Source: Actinopolyspora lacussalsi (GTDB lineage Bacteria > Actinomycetota > Actinomycetes > Mycobacteriales > Pseudonocardiaceae). Taken from it: 64,000 nt of DNA. Shown in pieces: positions 54,430-62,638 of the stretch. A program made the translations under genes and the position numbers. Numbering within the stretch: the stretch's first letter is position 1; each line of letters opens with the position of its first letter. The stretch is taken from positions 1,559,501 to 1,623,500 of the forward strand of contig JAURUC010000001.1 of NCBI GenBank assembly GCA_030803735.1, in the 5' to 3' direction. The notes beneath the pieces were generated by a model, which was not told the origin of the DNA, ran no database searches, and saw only the letters and a program-made list of their open reading frames with translations.

Positions 54430-54838
54430 CGAGCTGATCTACGCCGTGCACCAGGATGGCTTCGCCGGGCACATGCTGCGGACTCCGGAAGTCGGCCGTT
54501 TCCACCTGCAGTGCGCCCGACTGCCACCACACGGGACTGGCCGCAAGAGCGGATCGAAGCGGAACTGTGCTAACGGCTGGCCATCGGCGATGCACTCAGA
54601 TCGCGGTTGCGTGACAGGGATACCACCGTTCTGGACATCTACTCCGACCGCAGATCGCGCGTGGTCTGGCAGGCTCAGCAGTTCGCCGACTGGCTGCTGC
54701 ACCTGATCAACCTCTCCGCCAAGGATTCTGTCTTCACTCATCAGTTGGCCCGCTCTCGGCTCGCCGAGCTGCGCAGGAAACAGAAACGAGCAAGTGGCCC
54801 GATGGTTCGCGGAGAACTATGTGGGAATCGAGGAGTGA
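54430..54838 (+). pseudogene. pobA: 4-hydroxybenzoate 3-monooxygenase remnant
   Basis: Several frames in series match the C-terminal half of PobA flavin hydroxylases: SELIYAVHQDGFAGHMLRTP and EVGRFHLQC, then DWPQERIEAEL, then VVWQAQQFADWLLHL, ending FAENYVGIEE-stop. At least two frameshifts separate these pieces and the FAD-binding N-terminus is missing. It is a broken catabolic gene wedged between the resolvase scrap and the aspartokinase. Confidence 0.7.
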
Positions 54839-54841
54839 ACG

Positions 54842-56188
54842 ATGAGCCTGTTAATCCAGAAGTTCGGCGGTACCTCGGTGGCGGACTCAGAAGGTCTGCG
54901 CAACGCCGCGCGGCGGATTGCCACCGCGCGGGAGGCCGGCCACTCGGTGGTGGCAGTCGTCTCGGCGATGGGCGGGTCCACCGACAACCTGGTCGGCCTA
55001 GCGGCCCAGCTCTCACAACGGCCCGCCGATCGGGAACTGGATCTGCTGCTCAGCACCGGAGAACTGGCATCGGCCTCGGCGCTGTCGATCGCACTGTGTG
55101 AGGTGGGTGTCAGCGCGGTGTCGTTCACCGGTCATGACGCCGGAATCATCACCGACGGGGTACACGGCCGGGCGCGCATCGTCGACGTCGACCCTTCGTT
55201 GCTGAAAATGCATCTCGACGAGGGCACAGTGCCGGTTGTGACCGGCTTCCAGGGGATTTCGAGTACTAGCGGCGAGCTCACAACGCTGGGTCGCGGCGGC
55301 TCGGACACCACCGCGGTCGCGCTGACCGCAGCACTGGGCGCAACAGCCTGCGAGATCTACACCGACATCGAGGGCGTGTTCACCGCCGACCCCCGCCATG
55401 TACCGGGCGCTTACAAGCTCGACTGCCTTGCCTACGAAGACATGTGTGAGCTCGCCGTCGGCGGTGCGAAGATCCTCGCGCACTCATCGGTGGAATACGC
55501 CAGCACTTACCAGGTGCCGGTGCACGTCCGCTCCAGCTTCGGCACCTCCGACGGCACATGGGTGAACAACCACTTCTGCAGGGGTCCGGCGGAGATCTTC
55601 AGCGAACGCTTCGTACCCACTGGCGTCGCGCACCAGACTGGACAGTCACACTGCAGACTCGGCGGTGTCGAGGAAGGTACGGCCGCCGCGGTGTTCGCTG
55701 CGCTGGCCGACGCCGCCATTCCCTTGGACATGGTCAGCTTCCGCACCCAAGAGGACGCCCTGCTGTTCACCGTGCAGACTGGCGACCAGCCGCGGGTGAG
55801 TGGTGTACTCGGCGAAATGCCTCGCAGCGCCTTCACCTCGTGCGACTGGTCGGAGCCGGTTGGCAAGGTCTCCCTGGTCGGGCGGGCGCTCAGCGCGCAC
55901 CCGCGGATACTGTCGCAGGTGCTGGAGTCCCTGCGCGATAGCGGCATAGTACTTGGCGACGTGGCCGTCTACGCCAAGCGTATTTCGGTGACCTGCCGCG
56001 AGGACGCCGTGATCAGTGCGGTCGCGACGTTACACAAGGCGTTCCTGGAGCGACAGCTGGAGAACGCCGGCACCGGATCGGCCAGGCTGGGCTGGCAGGA
56101 GTCGAAGGCTCTGCCAGTGCGGAGTCCGGACAAGGCCATGCGTGCGGCCGGGAACACGTTGGTGCGGACTGCGAAACGAGCGAACTGA
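54842..56188 (+). CDS. ask: Aspartate kinase (ectoine-associated type)
   Basis: A 448-residue aspartokinase: IQKFGGTSVADSEGLRNAAR at the N-terminus, TLGRGGSDTTAVALTAALGA at the substrate site, then two C-terminal ACT domains (VSFRTQEDALLFTVQ; KVSLVGRALSAHPRI). It phosphorylates aspartate, feeding aspartate semialdehyde to EctB. A dedicated copy next to ectoine genes usually serves to bypass feedback control. GAGGAG precedes the ATG by 6 bases. It lies between inverted resolvase fragments, so it may have arrived on a mobile element. Confidence 0.9.
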   Translation: MSLLIQKFGGTSVADSEGLRNAARRIATAREAGHSVVAVVSAMGGSTDNLVGLAAQLSQRPADRELDLLLSTGELASASALSIALCEVGVSAVSFTGHDAGIITDGVHGRARIVDVDPSLLKMHLDEGTVPVVTGFQGISSTSGELTTLGRGGSDTTAVALTAALGATACEIYTDIEGVFTADPRHVPGAYKLDCLAYEDMCELAVGGAKILAHSSVEYASTYQVPVHVRSSFGTSDGTWVNNHFCRGPAEIFSERFVPTGVAHQTGQSHCRLGGVEEGTAAAVFAALADAAIPLDMVSFRTQEDALLFTVQTGDQPRVSGVLGEMPRSAFTSCDWSEPVGKVSLVGRALSAHPRILSQVLESLRDSGIVLGDVAVYAKRISVTCREDAVISAVATLHKAFLERQLENAGTGSARLGWQESKALPVRSPDKAMRAAGNTLVRTAKRAN

Positions 56189-56389
56189 TCGACACACCCT
56201 GATCACTATCAGGTCGTTCGGTAGCACACGCCGAAAAACCAACGGTTAGCTCTGTTTCACCAGGTCAGAGACGGGGGTGAGTGGCATGTGCTCGGCGATT
56301 CCAGTGCTGCCCCCGGTCTCGGCTTGCTCTTCGCCTGTGGTGACGATGTCGCTCGTTAGTGATCACGTGGTGAGCGGAGCGAGCGGGTG

Positions 56390-56598
56390 TCGACACGGTT
56401 TTTCTCTACCGACGAGATTCGGCGGTTGTGATCGTGGCCGGAGGAGATCGGCCGGAACGAGCTGATCCGGTACTTCACGCTGGGTTCGGATGACCGGGCG
56501 TGGTTACAGCGGTCGGCGCGGAGTTCGGGCAACCGGTTGAGTCTGGCGGTGCAGCTGTGTGCGTTGCCGTGGTTGGGGTTCGCGCTCGATGACGTGCC
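56390..56598 (+). pseudogene. Tn3-family transposase N-terminal fragment
   Basis: The frame reads STRFFSTDEIRRL, an internal TGA, then ELIRYFTLGSDDRAWLQRSA and SSGNRLSLAVQLCALPWLGF. This is the DUF4158-type start of Tn3 TnpA. It is cut at 56599 by a Tn3-type inverted repeat, suggesting one Tn3 element inserted into another. Confidence 0.65.
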
Positions 56599-56636
56599 GG
56601 AGTCTGGGGAAGAACCGTGCAAGATTGAACGCTAAG
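56599..56636 (+). repeat. Tn3-family 38-bp terminal inverted repeat
   Basis: A 38-bp segment beginning GGAGTCTGGGGAAGAACC and ending TTGAACGCTAAG. It has the Tn3 hallmarks (GGxGTCTGA-like start, ACGyTAAG end). The last 15 bases and the following 10 match the copy at 62639-62685 exactly (25-bp identity at 56622-56646 and 62661-62685). Confidence 0.65.
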
Positions 56637-56650
56637 CCCTTGATCGTAGG

Positions 56651-56835
56651 TCAGTGCGCTTGCCAGTTCGGCTCGCGCTGCAGGGTGCGGTAGATCGTGG
56701 TCCGGGAGACGGTGAAGACCTCGACGAGGTCGGCGATGGTGTACTCGCCGGTGCCGTACATCCGCACGAGTTCGCGCTGTTGCTTAGCCGAGAGCTTGGG
56801 CTGCTTGCCGCGCAGCTTGCCCTTCCTCTGTGGAT
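56651..56835 (-). pseudogene. Serine recombinase C-terminal fragment, inverted
   Basis: The minus strand reads KGKLRGKQPKLSAKQQRELV, RMYGTGEYTIADLVEVFTVS and RTTIYRTLQREPNWQAH-stop. This is the helix-turn-helix end of a Tn3-type resolvase. It is a close inverted relative of the fragment at 54172-54420. Confidence 0.75.
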
Positions 56836-57000
56836 GGTCGGACCGATGGCTGGTGGGAGCTCATCAGCCTCGGGCGGTCTGGTGCTCCTGCCTCCGGTGA
56901 GGAACCGGAACGTGATCATGTTTCAGGCTTCAGGGTGCCGGAAGAACACCTCGCCGTGGCCAATCTTGCTGGGAGATCGCCCGAGCGGAGCAACGGTCCC

Positions 57001-57050
57001 CTCCAGTCCACTTGTCTGATAATGGCGTTTATCAGACAAGTGGACTGGAG
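57001..57050. repeat. 22-bp perfect inverted repeat, candidate recombination core
   Basis: Arms 57001-57022 and 57029-57050 are exact complements around a 6-base centre (TGGCGT). It sits 9 bases before the start of a tyrosine recombinase. This geometry matches a tyrosine-recombinase crossover site with a 6-bp overlap, as at TnpI-type resolution sites. It could also be the recombinase operator. Confidence 0.65.
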
Positions 57051-57059
57051 GGGGCGTCG

Positions 57060-58169
57060 ATGGCCACACGGCGGCATTTGCACACCGTCGAGGCCGGACA
57101 GTCGGAGGGGACGCCGATCGCCGAAGCGATCGCGAGCTACCTGCGGTGGCTCTCGACCAAGCGCGGCCGCTCCGGACAGGTAACCTCGTCGCAGACCGTG
57201 CGCTCCTACAAGGCGGCCCTGCCGGTGGCGTTGGCCGGGCTGGCCACGGTCGAGGGACTGGCCACCGAGGAGGGTGCGCGACGCCTGCGGACCAACCTGG
57301 CTCAGGCGTGGGACTCGAAGACCGCGGCGACGTTCAACGCCAAACGCGTCGCCGTCGTCGGTGCGCTGTCGTTCTTCGCCCGCGAAGGCTGGCTGCCCGC
57401 CGACGTGTCCCCACTGTCCGGGATCGACCGCGAGCCCGAACCGACATCGGCCGACCGGGTGCGCGACCGCGCCGCGATCGATCGGCTCATCACCACCAAG
57501 AGCAGTCCGCTGCAGGACCGGGCGCTGTTCTCACTGCTCTACAGCACGGCCGCCCGCTGCGAGGAAGCACTTCAGCTCGATGTCGACGACCTCGACCGGC
57601 CCGATCGGCGAGCCCGGGTCATCCGCAAAGGCGGCCGCCCGGATGAGCTCATGTACGACACCCGCACCGCCGCCCGGCGCCTCGCCGCCGCCACCGGCGG
57701 CTGGTCTCCCCACGATCTGCGGCACTCGCGGCTGACCCACGCCGGCGAAGACGGCGCGACCGAGGCCGATTTGATGAACCTGTCCGGTCACGAGGATCGC
57801 CGCAGCCTGCAGCGCTACCTCCGCCCCTCCAAAGAGGGTGCCCACCGGCGGCTGGACGAGCTCGACCTCGCCCGCGGCTTCTGGAATCCCGGCGCCGACG
57901 AGATCGCCGCCCGACTGGCCGAGCTGGACCACCAGCAACTACCCGGCCAAACCACGGTTCCCGTGCCCGGCTACGACACCGCGCCACCGGTCGAAACGCG
58001 AACCGAGACGACGAGCACGAGCTCACTCGCCGCCTCGGGAGAGCATCAGCACGCTCCGGGAGCCCGGAACCCCGCCAGGTCCCAAACCTCCCACCGGAGG
58101 GGGCGCTACACCGAGACTGAGATCGACAACTACCAGCTCGACCCGTTGCGCAACGACGTTGGACAGTGA
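57060..58169 (+). CDS. Tyrosine recombinase
   Basis: A 369-residue integrase. An N-terminal SAM-like core-binding domain (about 20-130) is followed by the catalytic domain with the full set: Arg in YSTAARCEEALQ, Lys in RKGGR, HDLRHSRLTH (His-x-x-Arg), SGHEDR (His) and LQRYLRP (nucleophilic Tyr). A 90-residue Pro/Thr-rich tail follows. The start follows GGAGGGGG at the edge of a 22-bp palindrome. With Tn3-type inverted repeats nearby, a TnpI-like resolvase role is more likely than phage integration. Confidence 0.88.
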   Translation: MATRRHLHTVEAGQSEGTPIAEAIASYLRWLSTKRGRSGQVTSSQTVRSYKAALPVALAGLATVEGLATEEGARRLRTNLAQAWDSKTAATFNAKRVAVVGALSFFAREGWLPADVSPLSGIDREPEPTSADRVRDRAAIDRLITTKSSPLQDRALFSLLYSTAARCEEALQLDVDDLDRPDRRARVIRKGGRPDELMYDTRTAARRLAAATGGWSPHDLRHSRLTHAGEDGATEADLMNLSGHEDRRSLQRYLRPSKEGAHRRLDELDLARGFWNPGADEIAARLAELDHQQLPGQTTVPVPGYDTAPPVETRTETTSTSSLAASGEHQHAPGARNPARSQTSHRRGRYTETEIDNYQLDPLRNDVGQ

Positions 58170-58501
58170 ACCGTTCCGGCGACGACACAGCGGCACACAC
58201 GAATCGCTGATCGCCGCACACAGTCGTTCGCAGTCCGGTCCCGGCGTGGATTCACTCTGGGATCGTACACGAAAACGGCCCCGAGGAACGGTTCTTGTGG
58301 CCGCAGGGGGCGAGTCAGTCTGACTCGGGGCGCCGGTAAGGGATGTGTCATGAACCGCCACTGCGCTGCAGGGCGTTAATGAACGTCCCCATCGAGCACT
58401 GCACCGTGGGGCGCCTGCCCATACGATCGAACGTCGAGGTTTTCGCAGTTCATGACTTGAACGAGAAGCCGCATCGACCAGCGATGAAAGTAACGGTAGT
58501 C
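58170..58501. other. Spacer after the recombinase
   Basis: About 330 bases with no recognisable gene or strong repeat. Confidence 0.4.
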
Positions 58502-58865
58502 ATGACCAACGAACCAGTTGCAGAGCTCCATCCGGACTACAGCAGTGCGGGAGCCAGGGCGACACCGTGGCATGCGGTGGTCGCACTCCTTGAGCAGGCG
58601 GAGATCTTTTGGCTCTCGACTGTCCGGGCCGATAACCGACCGCATGTGACACCACTGCCGGCGATGTGGCTCGACGGCGCGCTGCACTTCAGTACCGGCC
58701 TCGAAGAGCAGGAGGGCGGCAACCTCTCAACGAAACCCGCACTGCATTCTCACCACAGGGAACAACTCGTATCGGGACGGTCTCGACGTCATCGTCGAGG
58801 GGCAGGCCGAGCGCGTCACCGAGCGAACGAAGCTGGAACGCCTCGCCGATCTGGGGGTTGAGTAG
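58502..58865 (+). pseudogene. PNPOx-like FMN-binding protein, frameshifted
   Basis: ATG 58502 opens a frame with TPWHAVVALLEQAEIFWLST, VRADNRPHVTPLPAMWLDGA and LHFSTGLEEQ, the start of a pyridoxamine-phosphate-oxidase-fold protein. After about 58735 the match moves to another frame: CILTTGNNSYRDGLDVIVEG, then TERTKLERLADLGVE-stop. A frameshift and a missing C-terminus make it non-functional. Confidence 0.7.
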
Positions 58866-59367
58866 TACCGGTACAAGATCCTCCGGTAACGACGATTAAT
58901 CCTGTTCAAGGCACCTGCCGAGCGACAGGTGCCGAAACGGTCTTACCTCACCGTTTGCCGACATTGTTTGTCGCCACGGGTTATCGACACTGGCGATCTG
59001 GTAAAACGCCAGGGCTTCTGAGCGTGTCGACAGACGAGAGTTTTCCGACACTGGCGGCCCGCTGCTCTACCGAAGGATCTTGTACGTCTGCTACTCGGGC
59101 CCATTTCTGTCTACCTGGTTGTGACGTCACAAGCGCTGCTGCGGATTCGTTTCCCCCTTCGGAGTCTGCCACCACACCGCGTGGTCTCGGAGCTTCACCA
59201 CGTTCTTTTCACCGACCGTGTGGCACACCGGTCGCCACACGAACTCATCGACTCGAGGGTGAACCATCGCACCAGGCATCTCTCGCCGGTGTACGAGCTC
59301 GGGGTCGTCAGCGACCCGGTCAATCCGGGTACTCTCCGAGAGGGAGGCAGTGACGGAGGTGAACACT
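58866..59367. other. Spacer upstream of the XRE gene
   Basis: About 500 bases without a supported gene. It should contain the promoter of the XRE regulator. Confidence 0.4.
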
Positions 59368-60582
59368 GTGGACCAGGATGCGCTGGGACGTCGGCTTCGC
59401 GAGGTGCGCTCGTGGCGGCAGCTGAGTCTGCGCGCGGCCGCGGAGCTGGCCGGGCTCTCCCACGGTTATCTCGGTGAACTCGAGCGGGGCGAGAAGGTGG
59501 TCACCAGCCGTGCCACGCTGGAAGGGCTGGCCACCGCCCTGCGGGTGAGTCCGCAGGAGTTGACCGGCACCCCGTATCCGCCGACCAACCCGGTGGGCAG
59601 CGACGCGCACGCGGCCCTGGCCGAGGTCGAGCACGCGCTGTCGACCCTCAACCTCGGGATCGATCCCGGCGTGGCCGCCCGTCCGTGGGCCGAACTCGCC
59701 GCCGAGGTCAACCATCTCAACACCGTGCTGCGGGCCAGCGCCGACTACGCCGCCCAAGGCCAAGTAGTTCCCGAGCTGCTGCAACAGCTGCACGCCGCCT
59801 ACCTCCAGCAGCCCCACCACCGGGCAGCGATCCTGATCGGACTGCTGCACACCTACCATTCCGCGGCCGTGCTCACGAAAAACCTCGGCGTGCGCGGCCT
59901 ACCGGTGGTGGCCGCCCGAGAAGCCGAACACTGCGCCGAGCGGTTGGAGATGCCCGAATGGCGCGCGTTCGCCGCCTGGCTGCGCGGGCATGCCGCCGGA
60001 GCACACGGCAGGACGTTTCAGTACGAGGTCAGCCTGCGCGCCCTGGATGAGCTACGCGGGCACCTCGACGGTGTCAACACCCGGCAGATCGCCGGGATGC
60101 TGCACCTCAACGCCGCGCTGGCCTGCGCCGCCCGCGCCGATGCCGACCGCACCTACGAGCACCTCGGCGAAGCCAGCGAGCTCGCCGCACGGTTGCCTGA
60201 AAACCGTGAGAACTTCGGGTACCTGCACTTCGGGCACAACAACGTCGGGGTGTGGCGGGTGAGCTTGGGCACCGAACTCGGCCGCGGACCGGCGGTCGCC
60301 GAGATCGCCCGCCACGTTCGGGTCGATCTTCTGCCGGCCAAAGCGCGGCGGGGCATGTTCTACGCCGACCTCGGCCGCGCCCTTGCCACCGACCGCAGCA
60401 CCCGCGAGCAGGGACTGCGCTCGTTGATCACCGCCGAATCCATCGCCCCCCAGCGAGTGCGCAACAGTCCTCTCGTACGCGAAACCGTGGCCGACCTGCT
60501 GGGCCGCTCACCCCGTGATTCCCGCTCCGACCGCGATCTGCGTGGGCTGGCCTGGCGCATGGGCGTTGCCCCGAGCGGGTGA
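59368..60582 (+). CDS. XRE family regulator with helical C-terminal domain
   Basis: About 404 residues. An N-terminal XRE helix-turn-helix (about 5-65: LREVRSWRQLSLRAAAELAG, LSHGYLGELERGEK) is followed by about 320 residues of predicted TPR-like helices. This layout is common in actinomycete regulators that respond to small ligands or developmental signals. GTG at 59368 is preferred because GGAGG lies 8 bases upstream; GTGs at 59350 and 59359 are in frame. Two small genes follow, the first frameshifted. Confidence 0.83.
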   Translation: MDQDALGRRLREVRSWRQLSLRAAAELAGLSHGYLGELERGEKVVTSRATLEGLATALRVSPQELTGTPYPPTNPVGSDAHAALAEVEHALSTLNLGIDPGVAARPWAELAAEVNHLNTVLRASADYAAQGQVVPELLQQLHAAYLQQPHHRAAILIGLLHTYHSAAVLTKNLGVRGLPVVAAREAEHCAERLEMPEWRAFAAWLRGHAAGAHGRTFQYEVSLRALDELRGHLDGVNTRQIAGMLHLNAALACAARADADRTYEHLGEASELAARLPENRENFGYLHFGHNNVGVWRVSLGTELGRGPAVAEIARHVRVDLLPAKARRGMFYADLGRALATDRSTREQGLRSLITAESIAPQRVRNSPLVRETVADLLGRSPRDSRSDRDLRGLAWRMGVAPSG

Positions 60583-60643
60583 TCTTTCCGCGTGTGCGCC
60601 ACCAGCGCACACCATGCGTAATACCCGGGGCACACTGCGTGTC

Positions 60644-60963
60644 ATGGCACACCGCGGGGCAGAACAGGCCCGCACGGTCGAGCCCACCGGCTCCCTGACG
60701 ACCCTGTCGACATCCGAGATTCGGGAATACCTGCCGGGCATCTTCGCCGCACGGCTGCACACCACCGTCGCCGGTGGCCAAGCGCGACGCGTCGTGCACC
60801 TGCTGGAAACGCCCGAGCCCGGCGGCATCCCGGAGTCGCTGCGCGCTTACTGTAGCACCGCGATCTACCCCGCCAGGCCGAACTGGTCACCGAGATCACC
60901 GGGATGCCCTGCATGACCTGCCTGCTGCACACGCCGGTCTCCAGTCAGGACGACCGCCGGTGA
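60644..60963 (+). pseudogene. Small protein next to XRE gene, frameshifted
   Basis: ATG 60644 opens AHRGAEQARTVEPTGSLTTL and EIREYLPGIFAARLHTTVAG, reaching YCSTAIYPA. From about 60880 the sense passes to another frame: AELVTEITGMPCMTCLLHTP and a short tail, stop at 60963. One base appears lost. The next small gene starts at the intended stop (GTGA overlap), which supports the reconstructed frame. Function unknown. Confidence 0.55.
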
Positions 60964-61148
60964 TCCGCCCGACCCGACGGATCACGCTGCACGGCCACCT
61001 GCCCGACACGCCGCCGAACTCAGCACGACCATCGGTGGCCACCAGCGTGCGAACCCTCGAACAGCAGGCTCTGGCCGTGGCGTTTCCCGACGGAATTCCC
61101 CACGGCTACGACGTACGCCTGCACATCCACACCAGACCCTCGGAATAA
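60960..61148 (+). CDS. Small hypothetical protein
   Basis: A 62-residue protein (IRPTRRITLHGHLPDTPPNS, then LEQQALAVAFPDGIPHGYDV) whose GTG start overlaps the stop of the preceding frameshifted gene. It is followed within 7 bases by a strong hairpin. It appears to be the last member of the XRE-linked transcript. No domain is recognised. Confidence 0.5.
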   Translation: MIRPTRRITLHGHLPDTPPNSARPSVATSVRTLEQQALAVAFPDGIPHGYDVRLHIHTRPSE

Positions 61149-61154
61149 CCCCGG

Positions 61155-61192
61155 CACGTCGGCCCCGGAGCTCCTGTTCCGGAGCCGACGTG
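61155..61192 (+). terminator. Hairpin terminator
   Basis: Outer arms CACGTCGGC (61155-61163) and GCCGACGTG, inner arms CCGGA and TCCGG, one mismatch between them. It lies 6 bases after the small-gene stop. Confidence 0.65.
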
Positions 61193-61339
61193 TGTCCACA
61201 GCACGTTCCCCGTTGATTGAGTGACCCCGAAACTTGTTTCCTGGTGAGCGGGAGCGGCAGTAATGGCCGAGAGAACAACGTATATGCAGGTCAGCGTAGC
61301 ATACGAGGTGGCCCGCCAGCGCTGTCTTCGTCGGTCCTG

Positions 61340-61460
61340 ACTTGGCAATCCGCCGGTTCCACCCCCGGCGCTGCCGCAACCCCACGAGGTGGTATTCGCG
61401 GTATACGAACACCACCATCGCATGCCACCGGACAAGAGCGGCGTGAAGGAATCGGTTCAT
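61340..61460 (-). CDS. Possible truncated third gene of the halocin-like operon
   Basis: The minus strand from ATG 61460 reads MNRFLHAALVRWHAMVVFVY and REYHLVGL, and the ATG overlaps the preceding stop by ATGA. The frame stays open to 61020 but the later residues look like antisense of the small plus-strand gene and its terminator. I list only the part that looks coding; the gene is probably truncated. Confidence 0.3.
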
Positions 61461-61750
61461 CGGTGCCGGTGGGAGGCGACTGTGCTGGGAAACGGCACGC
61501 CGCCCAGGGCGAAGGTGGCCACGAATCCCACCATGCACATCCCCAGCAGAATCAGCCCCCAGGTCACCGAGTAGGTCCCAGCGGCGAACAGCGTGCTGGG
61601 CATACTCAGGAAGCAGTACCCCCCCAGCAGGGACAGGATCCTGTAGCGGCGACCGACCTCGGCTGCCCACAGGGCACGGGCATACCACGCCGTGCCAGCC
61701 AGGGCGACCAGTTGCGCCAGCACAGGCAGCCAGTCGAGGACCTCGGACAC
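61457..61750 (-). CDS. Small membrane protein, candidate immunity protein
   Basis: A 97-residue protein with about three hydrophobic segments (LDWLPVLAQLVALAGTAWYA, RILSLLGGYCFLSMPSTLFA, WGLILLGMCMVGFVATFALG). GTG start at 61750 with GAGAGGGA upstream. It lies 53 bases after the Cys-rich halocin-like gene on the same strand. Small multi-TM proteins in this position commonly give self-immunity; that role is inference. Confidence 0.6.
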   Translation of the reverse strand: MSEVLDWLPVLAQLVALAGTAWYARALWAAEVGRRYRILSLLGGYCFLSMPSTLFAAGTYSVTWGLILLGMCMVGFVATFALGGVPFPSTVASHRHR

Positions 61751-61803
61751 GAGTGTTCCCTCTCCTCTCGCGGGCGCCTCTCCGAAGTGGTGCTTCCGGC
61801 GGG

Positions 61804-62460
61804 TCAGGTGAAAGACGTGAGGCACTGGTAGATGACCCCGGTGGGGGCTCCCAGCGCCGCACCGATACAGCCAGCACACACAAACGGTGCGATCGCCGCG
61901 GTCGCGGTCCCCACGATCAGCGCTGAACAGATCGTGCCACAACCGATCGCGGCCAACACCAACCCGGTGGCGGTCACAATCACGCCACCAGCCACGAGGC
62001 AGTCGGTGACGTTGGTGATCAGGTTCTGGGCCTGCACGTCGGGCACACTGGCCGTGCGGCGCTGGGCGGCAACGTGGTCGGCCAGTTCGGCCCCGGTGAA
62101 AGACTGCTTTTCACCAAAGGTGAAGCTGTTCAGCTGGCCGGCGCGCGCGGTGATGCTGGCCTCGGCCGACATCGTCACGGCCCGGTCCACCGAGACGCTC
62201 TCGCGCGAGGGCACAATGTTGATCCCCCCGGCGCTGAAGGCCTCCGTCGACGGGGACGGGAAGGCAACCTCGATGAACTGGCCATCGGGGCCGTGCACCA
62301 TGTTGCGGGTCGAGCGCGCCACCACGTCGGCCACCGGTACACCCCGAGCATCGGCCACGATCGTCGCCGCGTGAGATTCCGTGGCCAGCCGGGTGGCCAA
62401 CGCGTCCTGCTGGGCATCCAGGGCAGTACTGGTTACCGCATTGGACTCGTTCACAGTCAT
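61804..62460 (-). CDS. Cys-rich halocin-like precursor candidate
   Basis: A 218-residue protein starting MTVNESNAVTSTALDAQQDA, with GGGAGAG 4 bases before the ATG. The first 150 residues are soluble and polar. The last 65 are hydrophobic, Gly/Ala-rich and carry six cysteines (DCLVAGG, IGCGTIC, VCAGCIGAALG, YQCLTSFT). This two-part form resembles precursors of halocin C8-like Cys-rich bacteriocins, in which the C-terminal part is released. There is no obvious Sec or Tat signal. The assignment rests on layout and Cys pattern, not on a firm family match. Confidence 0.5.
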   Translation of the reverse strand: MTVNESNAVTSTALDAQQDALATRLATESHAATIVADARGVPVADVVARSTRNMVHGPDGQFIEVAFPSPSTEAFSAGGINIVPSRESVSVDRAVTMSAEASITARAGQLNSFTFGEKQSFTGAELADHVAAQRRTASVPDVQAQNLITNVTDCLVAGGVIVTATGLVLAAIGCGTICSALIVGTATAAIAPFVCAGCIGAALGAPTGVIYQCLTSFT

Positions 62461-62638
62461 CAGACTCTCCCTAGCATCGTTGATCAACTTTCGGTTGGAA
62501 GCTAACAAACACCACTCCCAGGTCGAGGGAAAATCACAAAAACAGTGCGGTTTCAAGATCAGTCCGAGCGTTGGGCGGGTAAAACGACGTTCACCCGTGG
62601 GTTCGGGCGTCGTACGAGGATTCCCGCTATCAGCCTCT

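Larger units (their letters stand above)
56189..57000. other. Mobile-element debris
   Basis: About 800 bases holding a tnpA N-terminal fragment, a Tn3-family inverted repeat and an inverted resolvase fragment. No intact gene. Confidence 0.6.

Noticed and set aside
54430..54838. pobA as a functional hydroxylase gene
   Set aside because: Family sequence is spread over several frames and the FAD-binding N-terminus is missing.
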